This document shows positions 1-8,251 of a stretch of DNA of 64,000 nt, piece after piece; the first letter of the stretch is position 1, and every line of letters begins with the position of its first letter. The stretch is from Mesorhizobium sp. NZP2298 (GTDB lineage: Bacteria; Pseudomonadota; Alphaproteobacteria; Rhizobiales; Rhizobiaceae). Below the pieces are notes generated by a model that saw only the letters and a program-made list of their open reading frames with translations, did not search any database and was not told where the DNA came from. The DNA lies in assembly GCF_013170825.1 (NCBI RefSeq), contig NZ_CP033365.1:5220001-5284000 (forward strand), in the 5' to 3' direction. Made by a program: the position numbers and the translations under genes.

Positions 1-625
1 CACGCTCGGTCATCGGGATGGTACGGCTGCGGCCGGATTTGGTGATCCAGAAACTGACGCGATGTTCCTGGATGTCGTTCCAGATCAGCCCGAGCGCCTC
101 GCCGAGACGGCATCCGGTGTCGACGAGGAAGACGGAAAGCCTGTAGGCATCCTCACTGCGGCTTCTGATGGCGGCGAACAGCCTTGCCTCTTCGTCCCTC
201 TCGAGGAACCGAATCCGTCCCGCCCGCTCTTTCTGGCGGCGGAACTCGGGCAGGCTGTGGATATCTCCCATCTTGTAGGCCTTGCGCAGCAGTTTGCTGA
301 GGGCAGCCATCTTTCGATTGATGGTTGCGTTGCTGTTGCCGCGCTGGCGCAAGGTGCCGATAAGGTTATCAAGGGTACTCTGGTCAAAGGCGCTGAAACG
401 TTCTCCAAGGAGAATTTCATCTATTTCGCCGATGAAAGAGCTGACATTGTATTTATGCCGGCCATCATCCCACAGTATGTCCCGATAGGCTGAAAAAAGC
501 TCTCCGACTCGGTACGACTTTACTTCTCTTATCTTGTTGTACGTGTACTTGATCTTCGAATTCTGAGAAGAAAACATCGAAAACGGATCTGAGGGGCTAG
601 CCTCCTGGATCGCTTCGTTGGTCAT
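1..625 (-). CDS. Tyrosine recombinase / phage-type integrase, C-terminus cut by window edge
   Basis: The reading frame opens at an ATG at 625 and stays open to base 1, giving the first 208 residues. Residues about 40-140 look like the helical SAM-like core-binding domain of tyrosine recombinases. Residues about 145-208 begin the catalytic domain, with the stretch TGCRLGEALGLIW around residues 170-182; Arg173 matches the first catalytic Arg of the family. The remaining His/Arg and the Tyr nucleophile would lie outside the window. The N-terminal part is less GC-rich than the neighbouring genes, which fits acquired DNA. Its 5' end faces a porin and, 1.9 kb away, tRNA-Ser, but I see no att-like duplication. 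It could belong to an integrated element or be a stand-alone Xer-like recombinase. Confidence 0.8.
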   Translation of the reverse strand, partial: MTNEAIQEASPSDPFSMFSSQNSKIKYTYNKIREVKSYRVGELFSAYRDILWDDGRHKYNVSSFIGEIDEILLGERFSAFDQSTLDNLIGTLRQRGNSNATINRKMAALSKLLRKAYKMGDIHSLPEFRRQKERAGRIRFLERDEEARLFAAIRSRSEDAYRLSVFLVDTGCRLGEALGLIWNDIQEHRVSFWITKSGRSRTIPMTER

Positions 626-800
626 AATTCGTCGCGCCCCCCGAGTGGATAGATCAGCCCTATCCGCTTGGAAGCGTCCTTTCAAGAGTTTTAATCACGC
701 GGTTGTGATCTCATCCGCCCATCAGCGAATCCCACGAAATCACTCTGCGGACTTGTTCAGCTACCGATTCCCCCTCTTCCTTCGTTTGCGTTGACCCAGT

Positions 801-841
801 CACGAAACAAAAACAGCCCGGGCGTTTGTGCGCCCGGGCTG
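801..841 (-). terminator. Rho-independent terminator of the minus-strand porin
   Basis: A perfect 10-bp GC-rich stem (815-824 with 831-840, loop 825-830) is followed, read on the minus strand, by a T-rich tract. It lies about 26 bases after the porin stop codon. Confidence 0.85.
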
Positions 842-866
842 GATTTCACCTGTAAGGAACCAGCCC

Positions 867-2027
867 TTAGAAGGAGCGCTGGAAGCGGAGGATACCGCCG
901 AGGTTGCTCTTCTTTTCGGCGGAGGTCCAGTTGGACGCAGGGTAGCTTCCGGCGTTCAGATAGTCGACTTCGGCCGTGACCGTGAAGCCGGGAACCACGT
1001 CGTAAGCGATGTTGGCTGCAATGCCGAGGTTCTCGTCCTCGTCATACGACACCTGGGCGTTGAACGAGGTTTTCTCGTTGAACTTGTAGGTGCCACCGCC
1101 CCACACAGCCCAGTTTCCGCCCCAAAGCTTGTACATGCCGCGACCACCGGCCGGGATAGCGTAGCTGAGGTCATTGTAGTTGCTGTCGGAGCCGTAACCG
1201 CCCATGATCCACAGCGACAGTTCGTTGGAGACGTTGACGTCCAAGCGGACCTTGCCGGCAACTTCTTCGTAGTTGCTGTCATAAGCCACGACGCCCGTGA
1301 TGGCACCCCAGCCCTGCGTCCACTTCACGCCACCGACGACATGCGGAACGTAGCTGTCGATCGTGAAGGGGCCATAGCCTTCTTCGAGCGAAACCACCGC
1401 CGAGAAGCCGTTGCCGGCATCGAAGTAGTACTGCACGACGTTGGTGTCGAAGCCGCCGTACGGAACCAGCGTATCCTGAATGACATTGCCGGCGTAGCCG
1501 ATGAACGTATCGAAAGCCGATTCGTCCTTACCGACGCGGAGGCCACCGAGCTGAATCCAGGCGAAGTTCAGCGAAATGCCCGAATTCGTGGCGCCAACAG
1601 TACCGTATTCGCCCGTGGCAAAATTATAGGCGTAGCGACCGCTGGTTGCGGTGTTGCCGAAGTTGAAGCGGGTTTCGGTGTAGGTCTTCAACGTGCCGAG
1701 CTCGGTTTCCTGGCCGGTCCAGGTCTTCAGCGTGAAGCGGGCATTCTTCTTCCAGGTGCTCTGATCCGAGCCGTCCTTGACGTCGGTTGCACGTGCACCG
1801 TCGAACGAGCCGATATCGCCAGCGCCGATGTCGTAACGGACGTAGCCGCCGATGCGCAGGCAGGTCTCGGTGCCCGGGATGTAGAAGTAGCCAGCGCCGT
1901 AGACGTCGCAGATCTTGACGTATTCAGCGGGTTCCGGCTCGGCGACGACGACGGCGTCGGCGGCGCGCGCACCGGAAACTGCGATCAGGGCCGCAGCGGA
2001 GCCGAGAAGAAGGCTCTTGATGTTCAT
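867..2027 (-). CDS. Alphaproteobacterial porin (Porin_2 family)
   Basis: Outer-membrane beta-barrel porin of 386 residues for passive uptake of small hydrophilic solutes. Residues 1-22 form a signal peptide with an ARA-AD cleavage site. The mature start, with CDVYGAGYFYIPGTETCLRI and then GGYVRYD, is the conserved N-terminus of rhizobial/Brucella Porin_2 proteins, and the chain ends in Phe as outer-membrane barrels usually do (FQRSF). The start at 2027 was chosen over an in-frame Met six codons upstream because it has a GGAGG ribosome site 8 bases upstream and the signal peptide begins there. A terminator follows. The first 71 codons are almost identical in DNA to the porin at 2728, which lies in the opposite orientation across tRNA-Ser. 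Confidence 0.93.
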   Translation of the reverse strand: MNIKSLLLGSAAALIAVSGARAADAVVVAEPEPAEYVKICDVYGAGYFYIPGTETCLRIGGYVRYDIGAGDIGSFDGARATDVKDGSDQSTWKKNARFTLKTWTGQETELGTLKTYTETRFNFGNTATSGRYAYNFATGEYGTVGATNSGISLNFAWIQLGGLRVGKDESAFDTFIGYAGNVIQDTLVPYGGFDTNVVQYYFDAGNGFSAVVSLEEGYGPFTIDSYVPHVVGGVKWTQGWGAITGVVAYDSNYEEVAGKVRLDVNVSNELSLWIMGGYGSDSNYNDLSYAIPAGGRGMYKLWGGNWAVWGGGTYKFNEKTSFNAQVSYDEDENLGIAANIAYDVVPGFTVTAEVDYLNAGSYPASNWTSAEKKSNLGGILRFQRSF

Positions 2028-2044
2028 TTTCTGACCTCCAGTCA
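1815..2044 (-). repeat. Left arm of a 230-bp inverted repeat (porin 5' ends)
   Basis: The ribosome-binding region and first 71 codons of this porin match 2711-2940 in inverted orientation, with only a handful of base differences by eye. Weaker similarity continues through the rest of the genes. Confidence 0.85.
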
Positions 2045-2498
2045 AAAGTTAAAAAACGGGTCTGGGTATTCTTTGCTGAAGGACAGCGTTCCCTGCCCCA
2101 TCCCCACTACCGAAAAAGATGCGCACCGCGCCGCTCCTTCGAATTCGACATTACCCATGAGGCGGCGGCGTTCAACAACGATCGTACTGGCGAAAGGGCA
2201 GTTCGGCTGCTATCCCCCGGCGTTGTTGCACAAATGACACGATTTGGCCTCACTCAGAAAGCTCTCGTTAACCATCAGGCCCGCCGCAACCGCTTATTTC
2301 CCGCCCAATCCGGCAATCGGCCGACGGAATCAAGGCAAGACCTGGAGTCGCCAGCCAGGGATTTGCCGCAGAACCGCCGCACCTGCGAAGGCAGCAGCTC
2401 GGTGCGCTCTTATTTTTTCATATAATGCCTTCTTTTCCGAGATAATGGCTGGGGGCTTGTTGATTGTGCCCGCGCTTTTCTTTATCCAGCGGCGCAAC
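2028..2498. other. Intergenic region upstream of the minus-strand porin and of tRNA-Ser
   Basis: No convincing gene. Short open frames here have no family resemblance. The region must hold the promoter of the minus-strand porin and that of the tRNA; I could not assign specific boxes with confidence. Confidence 0.5.
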
Positions 2499-2589
2499 GG
2501 AGAGGTGGCCGAGTGGTCGAAGGCGCTCCCCTGCTAAGGGAGTAGAGGTCAAAAGCTTCTCGTGGGTTCGAATCCCATCCTCTCCGCCA
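2499..2589 (+). tRNA. tRNA-Ser (anticodon GCT)
   Basis: A 91-nt tRNA with a 7-bp acceptor stem (2499-2505 pairing with 2579-2585), discriminator G and encoded CCA at 2587-2589. The anticodon arm is CTCCC / CTGCTAA / GGGAG with anticodon GCT at 2533-2535, reading AGC/AGU codons. It has the long variable arm of a class II tRNA and a standard T-loop (GGTTCGAATCC). It sits between two divergently oriented porin genes. Confidence 0.97.
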
Positions 2590-2710
2590 TCCTGCCTCGC
2601 GCCGCCGCGTCGCGCCGATATTTTCCCAGCAATAACAGACAGATGATCCAGCGCTTGGCCGTTCCGGCGGTAGCGTCAGGGCCGTTACAGGCCTTCATTT
2701 CGTTCGATTC

Positions 2711-2940
2711 TGACTGGAGGTCAGAAAATGAACATCAAGAGCCTTCTTCTCGGCTCCGCTGCGGCCCTGATCGCAGTTTCCGGTGCGCGCGCCGCCGACG
2801 CCGTCGTCGTCGCCGAGCCGGAACCCGCTGAATACGTCAAGATCTGCGACGTCTACGGCGCTGGTTACTTCTACATCCCGGGCACCGAGACCTGCCTGCG
2901 CATCGGCGGCTATGTCCGTTACGACGTCGGCGCTGGCGAC
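2711..2940 (+). repeat. Right arm of a 230-bp inverted repeat (porin 5' ends)
   Basis: Inverted counterpart of 1815-2044. The arms enclose about 670 bp including tRNA-Ser, so recombination between them would invert the tRNA segment. Confidence 0.85.
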
Positions 2941-3926
2941 GTCGGCTCGTTCACCGGCGCACGCGCCGATGACGTCGTTACCGGCAAGAACCAGGGCACC
3001 TGGTACAAAGACGCTCGCTTCACGCTGAAGACCTGGACCGGCCAGGAAACCGAACTCGGCACGTTGAAGACCTATACCGAAACGCGCATGAATTTCCAGA
3101 ATCACCCCCTGGACAACGGTGCCGATAATAACGCTGAAAACAGCTTCGACATGCACTTCGCCTGGATCCAGCTTGGCGGTCTGCGGGTCGGCTTGGACGA
3201 ATCGGCATTCGATACGTTCGTCGGCTACGCCGGCAACGTCATCAACGACACCATCGTTCCCTACGGCGGGTTCAAGACCGGTGTTGTTCAGTACTACTTC
3301 GACGCCGGCAACGGTTTCTCGGCGATGGCCTCTCTCGAAGAAGGTTCGGGCGGCGGCGACCAGGACCCAGGTTTCTCTTATGGTTATGGCCGCTCGACGG
3401 TTGACAGCTATGTTCCGCATATCGTCGGCGGCTTGAAGTACACGCAGGGCTGGGGTGATATCGTCGGCGTCGTCGCCTATGACAGCAACTACGAATCCGT
3501 CTCGGGGAAGGTTCGCGTCGACGTGAACGTTTCCAGTGCACTGACGCTGTTCGCCATGTTCGGCTACGGCAACGACGGAAAGCTTAACGACAACAACCCC
3601 AACAACATCCCCGCCCCATCGGTAGCTCCTTTGCTAACGGCCGCGGCTTCTACAAGCCGTGGGGTGGTAACTGGGGCTTCTGGGCCGGCGGCACCTACAA
3701 GTTCAACGAGAAAACCTCGTTCAACCTCCAGGTGTCGGGTGATCAGTGGAAGGACTATGGCGTCGCGGCAAACATTGCCTACACCGTCGTTCCCGGCTTC
3801 ACGGTCACGCCCGAAATCGACTATCAGCGCGTTGGTTCGGACGCTATTGCCGCCGGCAACGTTTGGGCTGGCGCCGAGAAGAGGAACTCCGTCGGCGGCA
3901 TCATCCGCTTCCAGCGCGATTTCTAA
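2728..3926 (+). pseudogene. Second Porin_2 porin, interrupted by a single-base frameshift
   Basis: The first about 296 codons encode a porin with the same signal peptide and N-terminus as the porin at 867-2027. Around 3609-3617, in the C-rich stretch CCCCGCCCC, the frame is lost: the true C-terminal half (WGGNWGFWAGGTYKFNEKTS and on to FQRDF with a terminal Phe) continues from about 3618 in another frame and stops at 3926. Adding one base to the C run restores a full-length porin of about 399 residues. Without it, translation runs to 4005 in nonsense sequence. Because the rest is well conserved and the lesion is in a homopolymer-like run, this may be a sequencing error, a recent null allele, or phase variation. 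Ribosome site and terminator are intact. Confidence 0.8.
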
Positions 3927-3953
3927 GACCAGATATTTCTGGGGAGACAGGAG

Positions 3954-3985
3954 AACCCGGCGGGCAACCGCCGGGTTTTCTTTTT
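3954..3985 (+). terminator. Rho-independent terminator of the second porin
   Basis: A perfect 10-bp stem (3954-3963 with 3968-3977) closed by a GCAA tetraloop and followed by TTCTTTTT. Confidence 0.92.
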
Positions 3986-3992
3986 CGTTTTT

Positions 3993-4040
3993 ATGCATAC
4001 GGTAGTTTCAACGCCGCTGCGGATTTTGGGCGACATGCAT
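3993..4040. repeat. 48-bp palindromic intergenic repeat, copy 1 (ATGCAT...CGACATGCAT family)
   Basis: The right half TTTTGGGCGACATGCAT is identical or nearly so to the copies at 47106-47153 and 61963-62010. The left arm of this copy is degenerate. All three copies are 48 bp long and intergenic. Confidence 0.75.
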
Positions 4041-4274
4041 CAGCGATAGCCAAGGTGCTCGGTGCCGCATTCGGCGGCCGGAATCACCGTGTCAGCGCGG
4101 CGGCGTCTCTGGCCACGGCAAGGATACTCGCGTCAAGCCCGCGGATGACGACGGCACCTGGGTCGACTTGACGATTCTACCAAGCGCCAAACCACCCTAT
4201 AAAGCGCGTCGCGATCTCCGAGATCCGCTGCTGCGCTCAGCTCTTTGACATGCCTTGGTCTGGGAACCTATCGG

Positions 4275-5954
4275 TCAAACGTCGGCGAGGTCGCCCAACG
4301 CTTCAATCAAAGGCTGGATCTCACTTTCGTAATTCTTCCAGCGCTTCACGGACGATTTGTAGATCGGCTGACGAACCTGCCAGCGGCTGGGCGTGGTGAC
4401 GGCCCCTTCCCTATCGAAGAAACGCAGGCATGCGTCATCCCAGGGAAGGCCGAGATAATCGATGAGCCGGCGCGACTGCGCCTCTTGATCCTCCACGAGC
4501 GTCTCATATCGATTTTCAAAGATACGACCGGGGAAAACCTCGTTCCAGTGACGCATCAACCGGTCATATTCTCGATAGTAGAGGCCGAGTGCCCTCAGGT
4601 CTGAATTATAGCTGTGTGAAGAACTGAAGGGCAGGACAAAGCATGACACGCAATTGTCGATGGCATCTCGCCTGCAATGAATGATGCGGGCATTGGGAAA
4701 GAGCAGGGTGAGGAGGCCGATCAATTCGGAATTGTGCGGCATCTTATCGATGATTCGCTGCGCAGTCGGAGCGCGCTCCCGCAGGTAGGAAAGATGCTCT
4801 TCGGCCAACGTCTTGGACAAGCTTTCCGTGACCGTCATGATCGGCTTGTTGAAATCAGAAGCTGTGGTTTGCAGACCGATTGCGTTCGCCACCCGCCTCA
4901 GCTTGCTGAGCTCTCCAGCGCCATGAACGTCGGGATGACTGGCGCAAATCTGTTCGGTCAGTGTCGTCCCCGAGCGCGGCATACCGACCACGAAGACAGG
5001 CACTTCGGACGGGTTCCCGTAGCTGGACCTTTCGGCAAACAGATCCGGCGTGAAGGTTGCAATGGTCAGATCCACGAAACGACGATACTGATCGATGTCG
5101 AACTTGTAGCCGGCAGCCTGTTTCGCCTTGTTGAAATGGTCGAAGGCCTCAGCGTAGCGCTTGAGGTCGTTCATCACCTTGCCGGCCGCGTAGTGCAGAT
5201 TCTGCACGGCCTCCGATTTAAGGCGTGGAGCGTTGAGTTCGCGCAGGATCGATCGAAGTTCGGCAGGCTCTTCGGTAAACTTTCGACTTTGCACGAGGTC
5301 GTAATAAGCCGCCGCCACGTCAATGCGGTGTTCGATCGCCTCCTTGAGATAGACGCCAGCCTCTTCCATGCGCCCAAGGCCGGTGAGCGCGGCGGCTATT
5401 CCGATCCGCGCCTTGGGGTGATCGCGGTTGATTTTCAGCGCTTTCTCATAAAGCGGCAAGGCCAAATCGGGCTTGTCGAACTGAGTATAAACGCGACCCA
5501 GGGCACACAGGGCCTCGACAAGATCGGGCTGCACCTCCAAGGCATATTGGATGTGTTTGATCGCGGCTGAAAATTCGCTCAGCTTGCCATAGGCCTCACC
5601 GAGGCTAAGATGATAAAAGGGGTTTCTAGGCTCCTCACCGACAGCGCGTGCGAAATAACGCAGAGCCGCCTCGTCATCATAGCCAAGATAAACCGTGCCC
5701 AAGATATAGAGCGCCAGCGGATGGTTTGGCGTGCGCGCTAAGACCTGCAGGCACAGGTCCTGAGCGTCATCAAGCCGCTTGGCCTGTTGATGCTCATAGG
5801 CCTGCTTCAGCAACAAATCGTCAGCCTGTGCGCGTGCAAACGAATTTGCTTTCGGCAGACTTGCCTGCACCGGAGCTGGCCGTGGCAATCCAGGTTTCGG
5901 CGCGGCACCGGACTTGAGGTGTTTGGACCAGGCAGGCGGCAGACGATTGTTCAT
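4275..5954 (-). CDS. TPR repeat - sulfotransferase fusion protein
   Basis: 559 residues. Residues about 45-290 are successive tetratricopeptide repeats, for example at 80-180, which mediate protein contacts. Residues about 315-550 are a sulfotransferase domain: the 5'-phosphosulfate loop GMPRSGTTLTEQ is at about 324-335 and a candidate 3'-phosphate motif CRRDAIDNCVSCF lies about 115 residues later. Such enzymes transfer sulfate from PAPS, here to an unknown protein or glycan acceptor. No signal peptide is seen; the N-terminus is Pro/Ala rich. The gene stands alone, divergent from the aminotransferase at 6071. The domain order TPR then sulfotransferase is common in alphaproteobacterial homologues, whose substrate is generally not known. 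Confidence 0.85.
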   Translation of the reverse strand: MNNRLPPAWSKHLKSGAAPKPGLPRPAPVQASLPKANSFARAQADDLLLKQAYEHQQAKRLDDAQDLCLQVLARTPNHPLALYILGTVYLGYDDEAALRYFARAVGEEPRNPFYHLSLGEAYGKLSEFSAAIKHIQYALEVQPDLVEALCALGRVYTQFDKPDLALPLYEKALKINRDHPKARIGIAAALTGLGRMEEAGVYLKEAIEHRIDVAAAYYDLVQSRKFTEEPAELRSILRELNAPRLKSEAVQNLHYAAGKVMNDLKRYAEAFDHFNKAKQAAGYKFDIDQYRRFVDLTIATFTPDLFAERSSYGNPSEVPVFVVGMPRSGTTLTEQICASHPDVHGAGELSKLRRVANAIGLQTTASDFNKPIMTVTESLSKTLAEEHLSYLRERAPTAQRIIDKMPHNSELIGLLTLLFPNARIIHCRRDAIDNCVSCFVLPFSSSHSYNSDLRALGLYYREYDRLMRHWNEVFPGRIFENRYETLVEDQEAQSRRLIDYLGLPWDDACLRFFDREGAVTTPSRWQVRQPIYKSSVKRWKNYESEIQPLIEALGDLADV

Positions 5955-6070
5955 CGTCGCTGGCTAGCAAAAAAAGCCAATCGAATCCAGACAAAATGGA
6001 CCTGCCCAGCGCTTGCGCGCACCCACCCCATCACGCTAGCAAGAAGACCCTTTTCACGCGAGCTTCCGTA

Positions 6071-7183
6071 ATGCGTCTGCGCCCTCCCCTCACGCCGCTC
6101 ATCGCCGCGCTTCCGTCCACCGTGCCGTTCGTCGGCCCGGAAGCGCAGGAGCGTGAGCGCGGGCGCGCCTTCCGAGCCCGCATCGGCGCCAACGAGAGCA
6201 GTTTTGGTCCTTCGCCGCGCGTCATCGCCCGCATGGAGAGTGTCGCGCGCGACCAATGGATGTATTGCGATCCCGACAATTTCGACCTGAAGGTCGCGGC
6301 TGCCGCGCATCACGAAGTCGCGGTCGAGAACGTCGTTGTCGGCGAAGGCATAGACGGCCTGCTCAGCCTTGTGGCGCGCATGTATGTGGCACCTGGCGAC
6401 GCGGTGGTCACCTCGCTCGGTGCGTACCCGACCTTCAACTTTCATGTTGACGGCGTCGGGGGGCGGCTGATCACGGTTCCCTATGAAAACGGCAAGGAAA
6501 GCCTGGATGGTTTGCTCGCAGCGGTCATCAGGGAAAAGGCGCCGCTGGTCTATCTGTCCAACCCGGACAATCCGATGGGCAGTTGGTGGGAGGCGGACGA
6601 GATCATCCGTTTCATCGAGGCGTTGCCTGAAACCACCATGCTGGTGCTCGACGAGGCCTATGGCGAATTGGGGCCAGCCTCGGCCCTGCCACCGATCGAT
6701 ATCTCGCGGCCAAACGTTGTCCGCATGCGAACGTTTTCAAAGGCTTATGGACTTGCCGGTATACGCTGCGGCTACGCGATCGCAGAAACCCAGGTGATCC
6801 GCGACTTCGAGAAGATCCGCAACCACTACGGCGTCAGCCGCATGGCGCAGGTCGCCGGCGTCGAGGCGCTCGCCGACCAGGCCTATCTCGAGACCGTGGT
6901 GGCGCGCGTGGCTGCCGGCCGCCGCCGCATCGCTGATATCGCCGAGCAGAACGGATTGAGGCCTTTGGCCTCGGCGACCAATTTCGTCACCATCGACTGC
7001 GGGCATGATGGCGCCTTCGCGCTGAAAATACTGCAGGGGCTGTTGTCGCGCGATGTATTCATCCGCAAGCCGATGGCGCCAAGGCTCGACCGCTGCATTC
7101 GCGTCAGCGTCGGCCTCGATCACGAACTGGATATTTTCGCCGAGGAATTGCCCGGCGCGCTGGCCGCGGCGCGAGGGAACTAG
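6071..7183 (+). CDS. PLP-dependent aminotransferase, HisC-like
   Basis: 370 residues of fold-type I class I/II aminotransferase. Visible motifs are the N-terminal substrate loop ARIGANESSFGPSP, the central NPDNPMGSWW, the Asp-containing strand VLDEAYGELG and the PLP lysine in TFSKAYGLAGIRCGYA. The pattern is closest to histidinol-phosphate aminotransferase-like enzymes. No other histidine genes are nearby, so the true amino acid substrate is uncertain. An in-frame ATG at 5996 would add 25 residues without family resemblance, so the start at 6071 is preferred, although its ribosome site is weak. The 3' end overlaps the convergent MarR gene by 4 bases. Confidence 0.85.
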   Translation: MRLRPPLTPLIAALPSTVPFVGPEAQERERGRAFRARIGANESSFGPSPRVIARMESVARDQWMYCDPDNFDLKVAAAAHHEVAVENVVVGEGIDGLLSLVARMYVAPGDAVVTSLGAYPTFNFHVDGVGGRLITVPYENGKESLDGLLAAVIREKAPLVYLSNPDNPMGSWWEADEIIRFIEALPETTMLVLDEAYGELGPASALPPIDISRPNVVRMRTFSKAYGLAGIRCGYAIAETQVIRDFEKIRNHYGVSRMAQVAGVEALADQAYLETVVARVAAGRRRIADIAEQNGLRPLASATNFVTIDCGHDGAFALKILQGLLSRDVFIRKPMAPRLDRCIRVSVGLDHELDIFAEELPGALAAARGN

Positions 7184-7710
7184 GCAATTTCGCCGCACTC
7201 GGAATCCATCGCGCCACCGAGCAGCCTCCTGACGCGTGCGAGGATGTCCGACAACTCGGCGGCCTCCTCGTCGCCCAGGCCCGCGGTCAAGCGGATAAGG
7301 CCTCGATCCGCTGCCGACTGAAGTGCGGCAAGCGCGGCGCGGCCGCGTGCGGTGAGCGAGAGGACGCGCCGACGCAGAGTATCGGGACCGGCACGCGTTT
7401 CGATCAAGCCGGCGGCGGAGAATTTTCGAAGGATTCTCACAACATAGGCAGGATCCAGTTGGAGGTCCCGGGCGATTTCGGATGCCGCTGGTGCGAAATC
7501 GAGTTGAAACACTCGCGCCAGGAAGCCTGCCTTGCCGCCAGAGTTGGTGGCAATAAGGCTGGTCCGGTGCTCCAGCTCGAACAGTACCCGCGCCTCGGCC
7601 AGCGTATAGGCACTGTGGGTCAAGGTTTCGTCGAGCAGCCCGATCAGGCCGGTATAGAAACGGTTGAAGCGCCTGAGGTCGCAGACCAAGGCATTCCGAT
7701 CGGTCGGCAT
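7180..7710 (-). CDS. MarR-family transcriptional regulator
   Basis: About 176 residues. Residues about 25-165 match the MarR winged helix: the helix-turn-helix segment ASEIARDLQLDPAYVVRILRKF is followed by the wing region TRAGPDTLRRRVLSLTARG. MarR proteins bind DNA as dimers and usually repress neighbouring or own genes in response to small phenolic or lipophilic ligands. The start is unclear: ATG 7710 is used here, and ATG 7737 would add nine residues; neither has a strong ribosome site. It is convergent with the aminotransferase and divergent from acylphosphatase, so the 7711-7895 interval is a likely operator location. Confidence 0.85.
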   Translation of the reverse strand: MPTDRNALVCDLRRFNRFYTGLIGLLDETLTHSAYTLAEARVLFELEHRTSLIATNSGGKAGFLARVFQLDFAPAASEIARDLQLDPAYVVRILRKFSAAGLIETRAGPDTLRRRVLSLTARGRAALAALQSAADRGLIRLTAGLGDEEAAELSDILARVRRLLGGAMDSECGEIA

Positions 7711-7895
7711 GTCTGGCGCCCCGGAAGATTCCCACATCGCCGGATCATCGCAAAAAACTTGACCAAGTCAATTATTTATTGGAGGAAGTCATCTATCCTC
7801 CGGATGAAACACAGCTCGACAATTCGAAAGAATCCTCCCCTCAAACCAGTTGCCTTCGTTCGATCCTGCGCCAGACTCCATGCGAGGAGCGAGCC

Positions 7896-8183
7896 ATGAA
7901 AGAGCAGCGGAAAAGGGCGGTGAAGGTGCGTGTCCAGGGCAAGGTGCAAGGCGTCGGCTACAGGATCTGGACGCGAGGCGAAGCGACAGGGCTTGGCCTG
8001 ATGGGCTGGGTACGCAACGAAAGAGACGGATCGGTAACGGCATGGCTGACCGGCACGGATACGGCGGTTTCGACGATGATCGAGCGCCTTTGGCAAGGCC
8101 CGCCGCGTGCAGCAGTCTACCAGATCGATATAGAGGAACTCGAGAGTTGGATTGCGCCTGGAGACTTCAGGGTTGTCGCATAG
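7896..8183 (+). CDS. acyP: Acylphosphatase
   Basis: 95 residues. Hydrolyses acyl phosphates such as acetyl phosphate or 1,3-bisphosphoglycerate in the cytosol. Both family signatures are present: VQGKVQGVGYR at residues 13-23, containing the catalytic Arg23, and GWVRNERDGSV around 37-47, containing the catalytic Asn41. The start is set by a GAGGAG ribosome site at 7884-7889; the frame is open further upstream but without family similarity. Size is typical for the family. Confidence 0.94.
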   Translation: MKEQRKRAVKVRVQGKVQGVGYRIWTRGEATGLGLMGWVRNERDGSVTAWLTGTDTAVSTMIERLWQGPPRAAVYQIDIEELESWIAPGDFRVVA

Positions 8184-8212
8184 GCGGCTCCAATGGGGCC
8201 CCTTGAATTAAT

Positions 8213-8225
8213 TGAACGTTCGTTT
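8213..8225. promoter_or_regulatory. Candidate TetR operator upstream of the leucine-catabolism regulator
   Basis: An inverted repeat GAACG-TT-CGTT(T), with a perfect GAACGTTC core at 8214-8221, lies about 30 bases before the TetR start. Such positions are typical of autoregulatory TetR operators. No footprint or second copy was confirmed. Confidence 0.45.
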
Positions 8226-8251
8226 TATTATAGCCGCCTAAAGAGGCGATC

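Noticed and set aside
828..2237. Long plus-strand frame opposite the porin at 867-2027
   Set aside because: Antisense shadow caused by high GC; no family resemblance, and the minus-strand porin is certain.
2560..2589. Possible attachment site at the 3' end of tRNA-Ser
   Set aside because: No second copy of the tRNA end found by eye near the integrase or elsewhere in the window.
6071..7183. Histidine biosynthesis hisC
   Set aside because: Fold and motifs fit the HisC-like group, but no histidine genes are nearby, so a specific hisC name is not supported.
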